Assembly: GCF_000718015.1 (NCBI RefSeq)
Contig: NZ_JODY01000027.1
Coordinates: forward strand, 22,625 to 86,624
From: Streptomyces catenulae
GTDB lineage: Bacteria > Actinomycetota > Actinomycetes > Streptomycetales > Streptomycetaceae
Length of the DNA stretch: 64,000 nucleotides
Direction of reading: 5' to 3'
The notes beneath the pieces are model-generated. The model made no database searches. It was not told the origin of the DNA and worked only from the letters and a program-made list of their open reading frames with translations. Within the stretch, counting starts at the first letter, position 1; each line of letters begins with the position of its first letter. Of this stretch, positions 42,932-51,348 are shown one piece after another. Both the position numbers and the translations under genes were made by a program.

Positions 42932-44761
42932 TTACTTCACGACGGTGATCCGGTCGGCCTTCGGCGGCGCCAGCGGCTTGTCCGCCGAGGAGTGGGCCGT
43001 CAGATAGGCGGTGAAGGCGTCCAGGTCCGAGCCGCCGACCAGCGGGTTCTTGCCGTCCTTGAAGACCGGGAAGCCGTCACCGCCACCGGCCAGGAACTCG
43101 TTCATCGCGACGCGGTACGTCTTCGCCGGGTCGAGCGCGGCGCCGTCCAGTTTCACCGAGTCCTTGACGATCCGGTCGGCGCCGGACTCCGTCAGATCCA
43201 GGGTGTAGGTGAGCCCGTCGGAGACCTGGAGGATCTTCGGCGATGCCTCGTTCGGGCCGCTGACCTGCTGCTGGAGCGCGGTGAGCAGCTGGGCGCCGGT
43301 CAGGTCGAGCGTCCGCATCATGTTGGTGAACGGCTGGACGGTGAACGCCTCCCCGTAGGTGACGACCCCGTCGCCCTCCTTGCCGGACGCCGCGTACGCC
43401 AGATCCGAACGGATCCCCCCGGGGTTCATCAGGGCCAGCTGCGCGCCGCCCTTGTCCGCCGCCGCGGTCGCCTCCCGCTGCGCGTCGGCGACGACATCGC
43501 CGAGCGGCGACTCCGGCGCCTGCTCGCCCCGGCCCGCGATGTCCGCGGAGATGTGCCCGACGGGCCGGTCCGCGACCGGCGCGGCCAGCTTGTTCCAGCG
43601 GGCGATCAGCGACGTCATGTCCGCCGCCTTGGGCTGCGTGCGGTCCACGACATGGTTGACCGCCCGCCCCGCGCCGCGCGCCTTGACGTTCGTCCGCACG
43701 ATGTCGCCGGTGGCGCGGTCGTACGTCAGCGTGGTCTCGGTGTAGAGCTTCCCGAACGACGCGGCGGAGGTGACCGTACGGGGTTTCCCGGAGGGGTCGG
43801 GGATGGTGCAGACATACGACTGGTGGGTGTGGCCGGTGACCAGCGCGTCGACCTTCGGGGTCACCTTCTTGGCGATCTCGGTGATCGGCCCGGAGATCCC
43901 GTCGCCCGGCCCGGGGCTGTCACAGTCGTAGTTGTACGAGGTGGAGGCGGGCATCCCGCCCTCGTGGATGAGGGCGACGACCGACTTCACGCCCTGCTTG
44001 TCGAGGATCTTGGCGTACTTGTCGATCGTGGCGACCTCGTCGTGGAACTTCAGCCCCTTGACGCCGTCGGCGCTGACGATGTCGGGGGTCCCCTTCAGGG
44101 TCACCCCGATGAAGCCGATCTTCACGCCGTTGTGCTTCCACACGGTGTACGGCTTGAGCAGCGGCTTTCCGGTCTTCTCGTCGGTGACGTTGGCCGTCAG
44201 GTACGGGAAGTCGGCGCCCTTGAAGGTCTTGCCCTTCTCGAAGCAGCCGTCCTTGGGGTGGCAGCCGCCCTTCTGGAGGCGGGTCAACTCCGCCCGACCC
44301 TCGTCGAACTCGTGGTTGCCGACGGAGGTGACGTCGAGACCGAGCTTGTTCATCGCCTCGATGGTCGGCTCGTCGTGGAAGAGCCCGGAGAGCAGCGGAC
44401 TGGCCCCGACCATGTCCCCGGCGGCGGCGGTCACGGAGTAGGGGTGTCCCTTACGGGCCGTGCGCAGCGACTGGGCGAGGTACTCGACGCCACCCGCCGC
44501 GACGCTCTTCTTACTGCCGTCCTTCTGGATCTCCTCGACCGTCCCGGACGAGCCCTGCGGCGGCTCCAGATTGCCGTGGAAGTCGTTGAACGAGAGCAGC
44601 TGGACATCGACGGTGCGCCCCCGGGCGGTGCCCGCGCGGCCGCCGTCCGGCCCCGCACCGGACGGCAACGAGGCCGCGGTGACCGCGGTGGCGGCGGCCA
44701 GCACGGCCGCTCCGGCCGTCAATCTGCGCACGAGGCGGCGCCGTTGGGGTGTCGCTTCCAT
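42932..44761 (-). CDS. Secreted 5'-nucleotidase / UDP-sugar hydrolase family phosphoesterase
   Basis: The protein is 609 residues from an ATG preceded by GGAAGGG. A signal peptide (RRLTAGAAVLAAATAVTAAS) is followed by a calcineurin-like metallophosphoesterase domain with SFNDFHGNLEPP, GDMVGASPLLSG, GNHEFDEG and VTGHTHQSYVC, and a C-terminal 5'-nucleotidase domain (about 400-590; NPGGIRSDLAY, YGEAFTVQPFTNMM). It hydrolyses extracellular nucleotides to nucleosides and phosphate, supporting phosphate scavenging. No LPxTG or second anchor is seen, so it is probably released. Confidence 0.92.
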   Translation of the reverse strand: MEATPQRRRLVRRLTAGAAVLAAATAVTAASLPSGAGPDGGRAGTARGRTVDVQLLSFNDFHGNLEPPQGSSGTVEEIQKDGSKKSVAAGGVEYLAQSLRTARKGHPYSVTAAAGDMVGASPLLSGLFHDEPTIEAMNKLGLDVTSVGNHEFDEGRAELTRLQKGGCHPKDGCFEKGKTFKGADFPYLTANVTDEKTGKPLLKPYTVWKHNGVKIGFIGVTLKGTPDIVSADGVKGLKFHDEVATIDKYAKILDKQGVKSVVALIHEGGMPASTSYNYDCDSPGPGDGISGPITEIAKKVTPKVDALVTGHTHQSYVCTIPDPSGKPRTVTSAASFGKLYTETTLTYDRATGDIVRTNVKARGAGRAVNHVVDRTQPKAADMTSLIARWNKLAAPVADRPVGHISADIAGRGEQAPESPLGDVVADAQREATAAADKGGAQLALMNPGGIRSDLAYAASGKEGDGVVTYGEAFTVQPFTNMMRTLDLTGAQLLTALQQQVSGPNEASPKILQVSDGLTYTLDLTESGADRIVKDSVKLDGAALDPAKTYRVAMNEFLAGGGDGFPVFKDGKNPLVGGSDLDAFTAYLTAHSSADKPLAPPKADRITVVK

Positions 44762-45296
44762 GGGATCCCTTCCGTGGACCGGTCGCCCGGCGGCGCCGCG
44801 CGGGTGCGGGCGGCCGGGCGGGGCTGTGCGGTACCGGCACGCGACTGCGCCCGGGCGCAGGCAGCCTACGGTCAACGCGCGTAGCGCAACAGATCCCGTG
44901 AGATGGCCGGAGGGTGACGGGGGGTTGGCTGGATCGGGGTGGGGTGGCCGGGTGGGACGGTCGGGTGGGACGGGTCGGGTGGGCGCGGGGTGGCCTGGAG
45001 GTTCCGGGTGGGGCGGTCCTTGGGGCGAGCCTCGGGGCCGGGGCTCGCTGTCCCGTAGGGGAAGCCCTGAGCCCCCACCCGTAAGGGAAGCCCTGAGCCC
45101 TCGGCCCGTAGGGGGAAGCCCTGATCCCTCGGCCCGTACGGGGAGCCCCTCACGAGGGTCCGTACGGGGAGCCCCCTACGGGCCGGACCCGTACGGGGCC
45201 TCCCTGACGTCCCCGGCCCGTCCGGATCCGGTGCCCCCACGGACCGACCCCCGGGAGACCGTCCGGCCCGGGCGCCGGACCCGTACGCTTCGGAGC
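44762..45296. other. Repeat-bearing intergenic region upstream of mshD
   Basis: This region between divergent genes contains G-rich simple sequence (44910-45000), the degenerate repeat array at 45052-45205, and the mshD promoter, with TACGCT at 45284-45289. No credible ORF is present. Confidence 0.55.
45052..45205. repeat. Degenerate tandem array of CCCGTA(C/G)GGG-A(A)GCCC units
   Basis: About five to six units of 26-30 bases each begin CCCGTAGGGG, CCCGTAAGGG or CCGTACGGGG and continue AAGCCCTGAGCCC or AGCCCC. Many units contain the palindrome CCGTACGG. They lie 90-240 bases upstream of mshD. Confidence 0.7.
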
Positions 45297-46244
45297 ATGA
45301 CTGACGCTGCACAGGAGATGGGTCCGACCGGCCGCCGGATCCGGGTCGCCGACACGCTCACGTCCGAGGAAGCCGCCGAGGTGCTCGCGCTGATCGAGCA
45401 GGCCGCGCGGACCGACGGGCAGCCCGCCGTGTCCGAACAGGGACGGCTCCAGCTGCGCGGCGGGGCCCGGGAAGGGGTGCGGCACCTGCTGGTGTCCGTA
45501 CCGGACGAGGATGCCGAGGCGGGCATCGCGCTGGTCGGCTACGGCCAGCTGGAGGACACCGACCCGGTGGAGGCGCCCGCCGCCGAACTGGTCGTCCACC
45601 CCGCGCACCGCGGCCGTGGCCACGGCCGGGCGCTCGGCGGCGAACTGCTCGCCCAGTCCGGCCGCCGCCTGCGCGTCTGGGCCCACGGCGGGCACGCCGC
45701 CGCCCGCCACCTGGCACAGACCCTCGGCCTGACGAAGTTCCGCGAGCTGCGCCAGATGCGCCGCCCGTTGACCGGCCTCGACCTGCCCGAACCGCAGCTC
45801 CCCGACGGGGTGACGGTCCGCACCTTCCAGCCCGGCCAGGACGACACCGCCTGGCTGGAGGTGAACGCCGCCGCCTTCGCCCACCACCCCGAGCAGGGCT
45901 CACTGACCCAGCGCGACCTCGACGACCGCAAGGCCGAGTCCTGGTTCGACCCGAAGGGCTTCTTCCTGGCGGAGCGCGAGGGCACGCTGGTCGGCTTCCA
46001 CTGGACGAAGGTCCACGCCGACGAGGGCCTCGGCGAGGTCTATGTCGTCGGCGTCCGCCCCGGCGCCCAGGGCGGCGGCCTCGGCAAGGCCCTCACCGCC
46101 ATCGGCCTGCGCCATCTGGCCGCCGAGGGCCTGCCCACCGCGATGCTCTACGTCGACGCCGACAACGCGGCGGCCGTCACCGTCTACGAGCGCCTGGGCT
46201 TCGTCACCCACGAGACGGACCTGATGTACCGCTCGGAGACCTGA
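45297..46244 (+). CDS. mshD: Mycothiol synthase
   Basis: The 315-residue protein consists of two GNAT domains. The N-terminal one is degenerate but keeps ELVVHPAHRGRGHGRALGGE. The C-terminal one is active, with EVYVVGVRPGAQGGGLGKAL, and ends TAMLYVDADNAAAVTVYERLGF. This architecture and length define MshD, which acetylates Cys-GlcN-inositol with acetyl-CoA in the last step of mycothiol synthesis. The first-step gene mshA is at 62024. The start ATG has CGGAG upstream. A 17-bp hairpin follows the stop. Confidence 0.94.
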   Translation: MTDAAQEMGPTGRRIRVADTLTSEEAAEVLALIEQAARTDGQPAVSEQGRLQLRGGAREGVRHLLVSVPDEDAEAGIALVGYGQLEDTDPVEAPAAELVVHPAHRGRGHGRALGGELLAQSGRRLRVWAHGGHAAARHLAQTLGLTKFRELRQMRRPLTGLDLPEPQLPDGVTVRTFQPGQDDTAWLEVNAAAFAHHPEQGSLTQRDLDDRKAESWFDPKGFFLAEREGTLVGFHWTKVHADEGLGEVYVVGVRPGAQGGGLGKALTAIGLRHLAAEGLPTAMLYVDADNAAAVTVYERLGFVTHETDLMYRSET

Positions 46245-46262
46245 GCCTGCCCGATTGCCGCT

Positions 46263-46303
46263 CCGAGGGCCCCGCGACCACACACCGGTCGCGGGGCCCT
46301 CGG
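46263..46303. terminator. Terminator after mshD
   Basis: A perfect 17-bp stem, CCGAGGGCCCCGCGACC and its complement, with a 7-base loop begins 18 bases after the mshD stop. Confidence 0.85.
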
Positions 46304-46600
46304 CGTGAGGACGCCGGACGGGCGGCGACCGTTCCCCCTTTCACCCTCCGGTGCGCCGCTTTGCCCCCGCATTACGCGGACTATCCCGGGACTTGCCCGT
46401 ACGGACCAGAAGGTTGTCCACCGAAAGGGCAGACCCGAGAAAACCGCAACCGGCAGCGAACTTCCGCCGCGGGGAGCGCATCTCTCCCCATGAAAAACGC
46501 ACACCATCAACGTCCTTACGGATAACGGGACTTGGCAACGGTTGGTGCGCGTTCTCCGCGGCGGATCCGTATTCGGCCCCGCCCCCACAGGGAGGAAATC
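46304..46600. other. Promoter region of the small secreted protein gene
   Basis: This region of lower GC than its surroundings holds no credible ORF. A GGAGGA ribosome-binding site at 46591 precedes the next gene. I could not assign -35/-10 elements with confidence. Confidence 0.45.
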
Positions 46601-46849
46601 ATGAAGTCCTGGCGTTCCCGTATCGGTGTCGGTCTCGCGATCGGCGCCGCGGCGGTCTCCATTCCGCTCTCCGCCGCCACCGCCTTCGCCGCCCCGCCGC
46701 CCGGCGACGGCTGGATTCCCGTCGGCGGTTTGAAGTACCCCTCGAAGGCGGAGTGCGAAGCGACGGAACTGCCGTACGCCCAGGCGAACGGCTACCACGA
46801 GGTGTGGTGCGACGACAGCACCGAAATCATGGCGATCTACAACCGCTGA
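46601..46849 (+). CDS. Small secreted protein with one Cys pair
   Basis: The 82-residue protein has a Sec signal peptide (RSRIGVGLAIGAAAVSIPLS, cleavage near AFA-APP). The mature part of about 52 residues contains two Cys (KAECEATE and EVWCDDS), presumably forming one disulfide. Unusually acidic and Tyr-containing, it resembles the many small secreted Streptomyces proteins with no assigned function. It has a strong GGAGGA ribosome-binding site and its own terminator, so it is an independent transcript. Confidence 0.8.
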   Translation: MKSWRSRIGVGLAIGAAAVSIPLSAATAFAAPPPGDGWIPVGGLKYPSKAECEATELPYAQANGYHEVWCDDSTEIMAIYNR

Positions 46850-46928
46850 CCGCCCACCGTCCGGCGACCGGCCCTTGAACCGGTCATCGCACGGCGGGTC
46901 GTGGGTCCCGCCGCGCGGTGACGGAAAA

Positions 46929-46975
46929 GAAAGCCCGCTTTCCCCGGTGCTCGGCATCTGGGGGAGCGGGCTTTC
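46929..46975. terminator. Terminator after the small secreted protein gene
   Basis: GAAAGCCCGCT (46929-46939) and AGCGGGCTTTC (46965-46975) form a perfect 11-bp stem extended by a C/G-rich inner pairing. Confidence 0.75.
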
Positions 46976-47353
46976 GGCTGGAGTGTATTTCCGGCCGGCG
47001 TATGGGTGAACCCGTCAAGTGAAGGCATGCCGTCGACCGCCTGGGTGCGGCGGTGAGCGGGCACAGCGACATGGATCACTGTGTCTCCCTTCGGGCCATT
47101 CACGAGAATTCCCACTGATGTCGCGGACTGTGCGTGCCAGATACCTTCGGCGCGGAGAAAACGCCCCACTGAACGTCCATTCCCCGGCGTAAGTTGGCGT
47201 GAAGCCGACACAACCCTGTTAGCGACTCAACCTCGAACTGTTCGTGATTGATACGTTCCCCTCTGCCGTTCACACTCAGGAGGAACACCCCTACCGCGTC
47301 CTGTACGCGCACCGGCCGCCGGGCGGGTCCGATGACGAGGAGAGTGGGACGTC
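46976..47353. other. Intergenic region of lower GC before the 47354 gene
   Basis: No convincing gene is present. A palindrome, CGAAC-T-GTTCG (47234-47244), lies about 110 bases upstream of the 47354 gene and might be an operator. Short minus-strand frames (47100-47312 and 46837-47211) lack codon bias. Confidence 0.45.
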
Positions 47354-47824
47354 ATGGCAACTGCCCACTGGCTGGGCGCACCCCCTGTCGGCCGAGCGGA
47401 TCTGGCTGTGTGGACGCTGGCCAGGGTCGGGGCGACCCTGGGGGAGGATGTCGCTTTCGAAGCGGTCGTCGAGTACGCCACCCGCGTCGGCGGTGCGCCT
47501 TCCGGTGGTCGTGAGGGTGGCCCCTACGGGGACATCGCCTCCGGTCGCGTCGCCCCGGCCGCCGCCCGCCTGGCGGAACTCCTGTGCCCCGCCCGCACCG
47601 TCTCCCACCTCCAGGAGGTCACCCCGACCGGCCCCGCATCGCTGTCGGCGACGATCCGCCCCCTGCGGACCTTCCCCTTCAGCGCCTGGGCCCCGGACGA
47701 GTCCCTCACCTGCGGCTTCACCGTCGACCCGGCCACCGGCGTCCTCGTACGCGCCGAAGTCCGGGACCCGGAGGCCGAGTTGCCCATCGCCCGCCACGTC
47801 GTGACCTCGCTGGCGGACGCGTAG
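47354..47824 (+). CDS. Hypothetical protein beside an XRE/DUF397 operon
   Basis: The protein is 156 residues from an ATG after AGAGTGGGACG, with good codon bias. It has no signal peptide or membrane segment. It contains two Cys (LLCPARTV and SLTCGFTVD) and an alternating strand-like C-terminal half (TCGFTVDPATGVLVRAEVRD). I do not recognise a family. It converges with the XRE-DUF397-DUF397 operon, ending 17 bases from it, which suggests association, but the function is unknown. Confidence 0.65.
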   Translation: MATAHWLGAPPVGRADLAVWTLARVGATLGEDVAFEAVVEYATRVGGAPSGGREGGPYGDIASGRVAPAAARLAELLCPARTVSHLQEVTPTGPASLSATIRPLRTFPFSAWAPDESLTCGFTVDPATGVLVRAEVRDPEAELPIARHVVTSLADA

Positions 47825-47840
47825 CGGAAGCCGCGTACGG

Positions 47841-48197
47841 TCAGATGGCCCCGAACTCCCGGCCTTTCAGGGCCTGGACGAAGGTGGTCCAGTTCCCGGC
47901 GGGGAAGGTGAGTGCGGGTCCGTCCGGGTCCTTGCTGTCGCGGACGGGGACGACTCCGTGCACCTGCGCGGCGGTGGGCGCGAATTCGAGGCACTGACCG
48001 CCGTCGCCGCCGCTGCGGGTCGACTTGACCCAGGCAAGGGAGCGGGAAAACTCCAGGCACTGCCCACCATTGGCGTCGCTGTACGAGGACTTGATCCAGG
48101 TGAAGGTTCGGGAGAACTCGACGCAGTCGCCGCCGTTGGCGTCGCTGTACGACGACTTGACCCACTCGGCGGCGGTGAGATCCGGGTTGGTGCTCAT
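47841..48197 (-). CDS. DUF397 protein with triplicated N-terminal motif
   Basis: This 118-residue protein carries the DUF397 half-motif three times in tandem: WVKSSYSDANGGDCVEFS, WIKSSYSDANGGQCLEFS and WVKSTRSGGDGGQCLEFA. A single C-terminal half follows (VHGVVPVRDSKDPDGPALTF to FVQALKGREFGAI). Ordinary DUF397 proteins are about 60-75 residues with one such motif. DUF397 proteins are usually encoded with XRE regulators, as here, and in studied cases take part in developmental or antibiotic control. It lies 40 bases after a normal-sized paralogue. Confidence 0.9.
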   Translation of the reverse strand: MSTNPDLTAAEWVKSSYSDANGGDCVEFSRTFTWIKSSYSDANGGQCLEFSRSLAWVKSTRSGGDGGQCLEFAPTAAQVHGVVPVRDSKDPDGPALTFPAGNWTTFVQALKGREFGAI

Positions 48198-48237
48198 GCG
48201 CGGGGCTCCTTCGGTGGAGTCGGCGGGCAGCCAGATG

Positions 48238-48459
48238 TCAGAAGGCTTCGAACTCCCCGTCCTTCAGGGCCTGGACGAAGGTGGTCCAGTGTCCGGCGGG
48301 GAAGGTGAGTGCGGGTCCGTCGGGGTTCTTGCTGTCGCGGACGGGGACGACTCCGTGCACCTGGGCGGCGGGCGCGAATTCGAGGCACAGGCCGCCGTTG
48401 CCCTCGCTGTACGAGGACTTGACCCACTGGGCGGCGGTGAGATCGACGTCGGGGCTCAT
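48238..48459 (-). CDS. DUF397 protein
   Basis: This is a 73-residue single-motif DUF397 protein: WVKSSYSEGNGGLCLEFA, then VHGVVPVRDSKNPDGPALTF and FVQALKDGEFEAF. Its ATG overlaps the stop of the XRE gene by four bases, so the two are translationally coupled. Its C-terminal half is nearly identical to that of the adjacent triplicated protein, which points to a recent local duplication. Confidence 0.92.
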   Translation of the reverse strand: MSPDVDLTAAQWVKSSYSEGNGGLCLEFAPAAQVHGVVPVRDSKNPDGPALTFPAGHWTTFVQALKDGEFEAF

Positions 48460-49280
48460 GCTCGGTACTCCTTCAGCAGTGTCTTGATCAGGTTCAGGGA
48501 GTGGTCCGGGGACAGTGCGTGCGCCCTGAGCAGATCGTAATCATCCAGGGCGCCTTCGATCGTCTGTGCAGAATCGTGCATCCGTCCTCCTACCCGGGTT
48601 TCCGTGTAGACCACCGTGGGGGAACTGGAGAAACGCAGCACGACGAAGGGCATCGTTGACGTCGCGGGGATCCCTGCCGCGAACGGCATCACTTGGAGCC
48701 TGAAATCCGGCGACTTGGTCAGGGACATCAGGTATTCGAGCTGGCCGGCCATGACTTCTCGGCTGCCGACGACGGTGCGTAGACACGTCTCGTGCAGGAT
48801 GACCCACAAGAACGGAGGCTTCTCCCGCTCCAGGGCCTCACGTCGTCGCAGTCGTGCCGCGACCTTGTCCTCGATGGCCTCCGGCTTCGCGTGCGGATTG
48901 GCAGCGCGGAAAACTGCCCGGGCGTAGTCCTCCGTCTGCACTATCCCGGTGACGAGGTTCGTCTCGTACGTCAGGATCTTCGCCGCCTGGCTCTCCAAGT
49001 TCAGGTACGGCACGAACCACGACGGGTGATCTCCTTCGTCGATCCGGGTCAGCATGCCCTCGTAGAGGCCGTTGGTGCCGAAGGCGAGGTCGCAGCCCTT
49101 GGCGAACTTCATGCTGGCCATGACTTTTCCGGCTTCGACCATGCTCACGTAGGCGTGGGAGTAGCCGGTGGCGGTGCCCAGTTGTTTCTGGGTGAGGCGG
49201 CGTCCCAGGCGGACGCGTCTCACGTCGACTCCGAAGCGTTGGAGGGGATTCAAACGCTCCGACGGTGTGGTCTCTTCCAA
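48456..49280 (-). CDS. XRE-family regulator with DUF5753-type C-terminal domain
   Basis: The protein is 274 residues from a TTG start (the only in-frame start before the HTH), with GAGGTCG upstream. The HTH covers about residues 15-75 (VRRVRLGRRLTQKQLGTATG, AYVSMVEAGKVMAS). The C-terminal domain (about 95-270; ILTYETNLVTGIVQTEDYAR, LHETCLRTVVGSREVMAGQL, YTETRVGGRMHDSAQTI) is the actinobacterial DUF5753 module. It is the first gene of a three-gene operon with two DUF397 genes. In this common gene pair the DUF397 protein is thought to modulate the regulator. Confidence 0.92.
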   Translation of the reverse strand: MEETTPSERLNPLQRFGVDVRRVRLGRRLTQKQLGTATGYSHAYVSMVEAGKVMASMKFAKGCDLAFGTNGLYEGMLTRIDEGDHPSWFVPYLNLESQAAKILTYETNLVTGIVQTEDYARAVFRAANPHAKPEAIEDKVAARLRRREALEREKPPFLWVILHETCLRTVVGSREVMAGQLEYLMSLTKSPDFRLQVMPFAAGIPATSTMPFVVLRFSSSPTVVYTETRVGGRMHDSAQTIEGALDDYDLLRAHALSPDHSLNLIKTLLKEYRA

Positions 49281-49463
49281 TGCCGCGACCTCAGCTTCTG
49301 GTGGTTCCGGTCGGCGTTACGGCAGGTCAGCGCTTTCAGCATTGCCGTTTAAGAGGTGCCATCGTATTGCCCGTGGCGTTCCCCAAGTGACCAACTGAGC
49401 ACATCCCGGGCGTACTTCACCCGGGAGTGCGATTCGAACCTTGGGAGAGGGAGGGCTACGGCC

Positions 49464-50138
49464 ATGGTGCAGTTCGACGAGGGCGGGAAGGTGCCCGTTC
49501 CGTACATCACCGCCTGGAGTGAGGAGCGGGTGGCCGTGCGGTCGCTGGCGGTGCGGGCGGACGGGACCGGGCTCGCGTACCGGGACGAGGTGGCGGGGGA
49601 CCGGGATGCGCACGGGGTGTTGTGGAGCCGGGTCGGGGAGGCGCCGGGGGAGGGGCGGCCGCGGTTCCGGGTGGTCCATCCGGTGCGGCAGCGGCGGGCG
49701 TTGCAGAAGGCGTTGTGCCAGGTGTGCGGGGGTCCGGCGGGGCGGACCGGGCGCGGGGTGCTGTTCCTGCTGCCCCGGCCGGAGGGGGCGCGAGCGCCGG
49801 GCTGGCCGGAGGGGGCGTACGGGATGAAGCCGCCGGTCTGCGTGGGGTGCGCGGCGGTCGCGGTGCGGCACTGTCCGCGGCTGGGCGATCCGGTCGCCGT
49901 ACGGGTGCGGAAGGCGCGGGTACGCGGGGTGTACGGAGGGTTCCACGCGCCGGGCGGGGGACGGCTGGTCGCCGCGTCGGAGGACGGGTTCCTGCCGTAC
50001 GGGCATCCGCACGCGGCGTGGTTCCTGGCGTCGCAGCTGGTGGTGGAGTTGCGGCGGTGCACGGTGGTGGATCTGGCGGCGGAGATCGGCGGTGCGGCGG
50101 GCCCGGGGGCGGAAGCCCGAGGTCCGGCGGCTGCGTGA
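49464..50138 (+). CDS. Hypothetical protein with two CxxC motifs
   Basis: The protein is 224 residues from an ATG with GAGAGGGAGGG upstream. The middle holds CQVCGGPAGR and, about 45 residues later, PPVCVGCAA, a pair of CxxC motifs able to bind zinc. The rest is Arg/Gly/Val-rich with no recognised catalytic motif. It appears to be a soluble cytoplasmic protein of the Streptomyces-restricted kind. It is divergent from the XRE/DUF397 operon; a functional link is unproven. Confidence 0.7.
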   Translation: MVQFDEGGKVPVPYITAWSEERVAVRSLAVRADGTGLAYRDEVAGDRDAHGVLWSRVGEAPGEGRPRFRVVHPVRQRRALQKALCQVCGGPAGRTGRGVLFLLPRPEGARAPGWPEGAYGMKPPVCVGCAAVAVRHCPRLGDPVAVRVRKARVRGVYGGFHAPGGGRLVAASEDGFLPYGHPHAAWFLASQLVVELRRCTVVDLAAEIGGAAGPGAEARGPAAA

Positions 50139-50175
50139 CGCCGGGTGTGCCGGGCCGCGCCGCACCGCCTCCGGG

Positions 50176-50517
50176 TCACTGCGGGTGCTGCACCGCGTCC
50201 TTCTGGAGTTCGGCCGCGGCGAGCAGGCTCAGCTTCGGCTCGGCCTGGCGCAGGGCCTTGACCGCCGGGACCGAGTCGATGGCGCCGGTGAAGCCGACGG
50301 AGGCCAGCCGGGAGTGGACCCAGCGGGCGCGCAGTTCGCTCTCGGTGGCCGTGGCGGTGGCTTCCGCGAGCGCGACGGCGCGTTCCAGGCCGGGGCGTTC
50401 CTCGGGAGTGGCGTCGGCCAGTTCCTGGCGAAGGGCCGCCACGATCACGTCCGCGTCCCGGATGATGATCGGTGCGACGTCGTGCTTTTTTCCGCTGAGT
50501 CCTGCAAGAGGTGCCAT
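50176..50517 (-). CDS. Conserved hypothetical helical protein
   Basis: The protein is 113 residues from an ATG. It is largely helical and charged (IVAALRQELADATPEERPGL, AEATATATESELRARWVHSR), ending in LLAAAELQKDAVQHPQ. It has no membrane segment, signal peptide or recognised motif. The gene stands alone, with its stop 37 bases from the convergent CxxC protein gene. Function is unknown. Confidence 0.65.
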   Translation of the reverse strand: MAPLAGLSGKKHDVAPIIIRDADVIVAALRQELADATPEERPGLERAVALAEATATATESELRARWVHSRLASVGFTGAIDSVPAVKALRQAEPKLSLLAAAELQKDAVQHPQ

Positions 50518-50650
50518 GGGGACAATCGTGACGGTTGCGCTCCGTGTGCGACAAGGGGCTTGAGGGTTTTCTGAGGAACAGTCCGAAAGGTGCCGCGACG
50601 CTCGCCCGGAAAGCGCCTCCCCGGAACCCGTTTCGGCCGGATCGCGCAGG

Positions 50651-51268
50651 TCAGACGCGGGGCGCGGCCGTCGGGTCCGCGGCCCGCAGCGCCTCCCACT
50701 CGCGGGCGAGCATCGCGTAGACGACCTCGTCGGTCCACTCTCCGTCGAGGAACTCGTTCTCCACGTGGTGGGCCTCGCGGCGCATGCCGAGGCGTTCGAG
50801 GAGTCCGGCGGAGGCGGCGTTCCGGGCGTCCAACTCGGCCTGGACGCGGTGGAGTCCGAGGTGGTCGAAGCCGAGGGCGAGGAGGGCGCGGCTCGCCTCG
50901 GTGGCGTAGCCGTGGCCGTGGTGGGCGGGGTGGAAGACGTAGCCGATGCTCGCCTGGCGGTGGGCGGCGCTCCTCAGGACGAGGAGGACATCGCCGATCA
51001 GGGTGCCGGTCTCACGGACGACGACGGCGAACTGGAGGGAATCGCCTTCGGCGCGCAGCGTCGTACGGGCCGCCTTCGCGGCGACGGACGCGCGGGAGCC
51101 GGCCTCGTCGAGCGGGCCCCAGCGGATGTAGCGGCAGACCTCGGGGAGGCGCAGGTAGGCATGGACGGCGGCGAAGTCGTCGTCGGTCACCGGGCGGAGG
51201 TCGAGGCGGGCGGTGCGCAGCGGGCGGGGCGGCGTGAAGGGGAGCGGCGGGTGTGCGGGGGTGGCCAT
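50651..51268 (-). CDS. GNAT-family N-acetyltransferase (RimJ/RimL-like)
   Basis: The 205-residue protein has an N-terminal LRTARLDLRPVTDDDFAAVH and the acetyl-CoA binding region IGYVFHPAHHGHGYATEASRALLALGF, followed by LDARNAASAGLLERLGMRRE. This is the Acetyltransf_3 (RimJ/RimL) type, which modifies protein N-termini, amino acids or small molecules. No antibiotic-resistance signature is evident. It is divergent from the ABC pair across a short region with a palindromic operator. Confidence 0.9.
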   Translation of the reverse strand: MATPAHPPLPFTPPRPLRTARLDLRPVTDDDFAAVHAYLRLPEVCRYIRWGPLDEAGSRASVAAKAARTTLRAEGDSLQFAVVVRETGTLIGDVLLVLRSAAHRQASIGYVFHPAHHGHGYATEASRALLALGFDHLGLHRVQAELDARNAASAGLLERLGMRREAHHVENEFLDGEWTDEVVYAMLAREWEALRAADPTAAPRV

Positions 51269-51320
51269 CGGGGGAGCGTAGGCGGCCCGGGTTGACAGGC
51301 GCAGCCCATTTCCCTCACTC

Positions 51321-51342
51321 TTCCACTACTTAATTAGTGGAA
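51321..51342. promoter_or_regulatory. Palindromic operator upstream of the ABC pair
   Basis: TTCCACT-ACTTAATT-AGTGGAA is a perfect 7-8-7 inverted repeat and one of the most AT-rich spots in the window. It ends 6 bases before the ATPase GTG. Position and shape fit a GntR/YtrA-type site, although no gntR gene is adjacent. Confidence 0.55.
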
Positions 51343-51348
51343 TGAGGT

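Noticed and set aside
46837..47312. Minus-strand short ORFs
   Set aside because: They overlap the terminator and promoter region, with no ribosome-binding site or codon bias.
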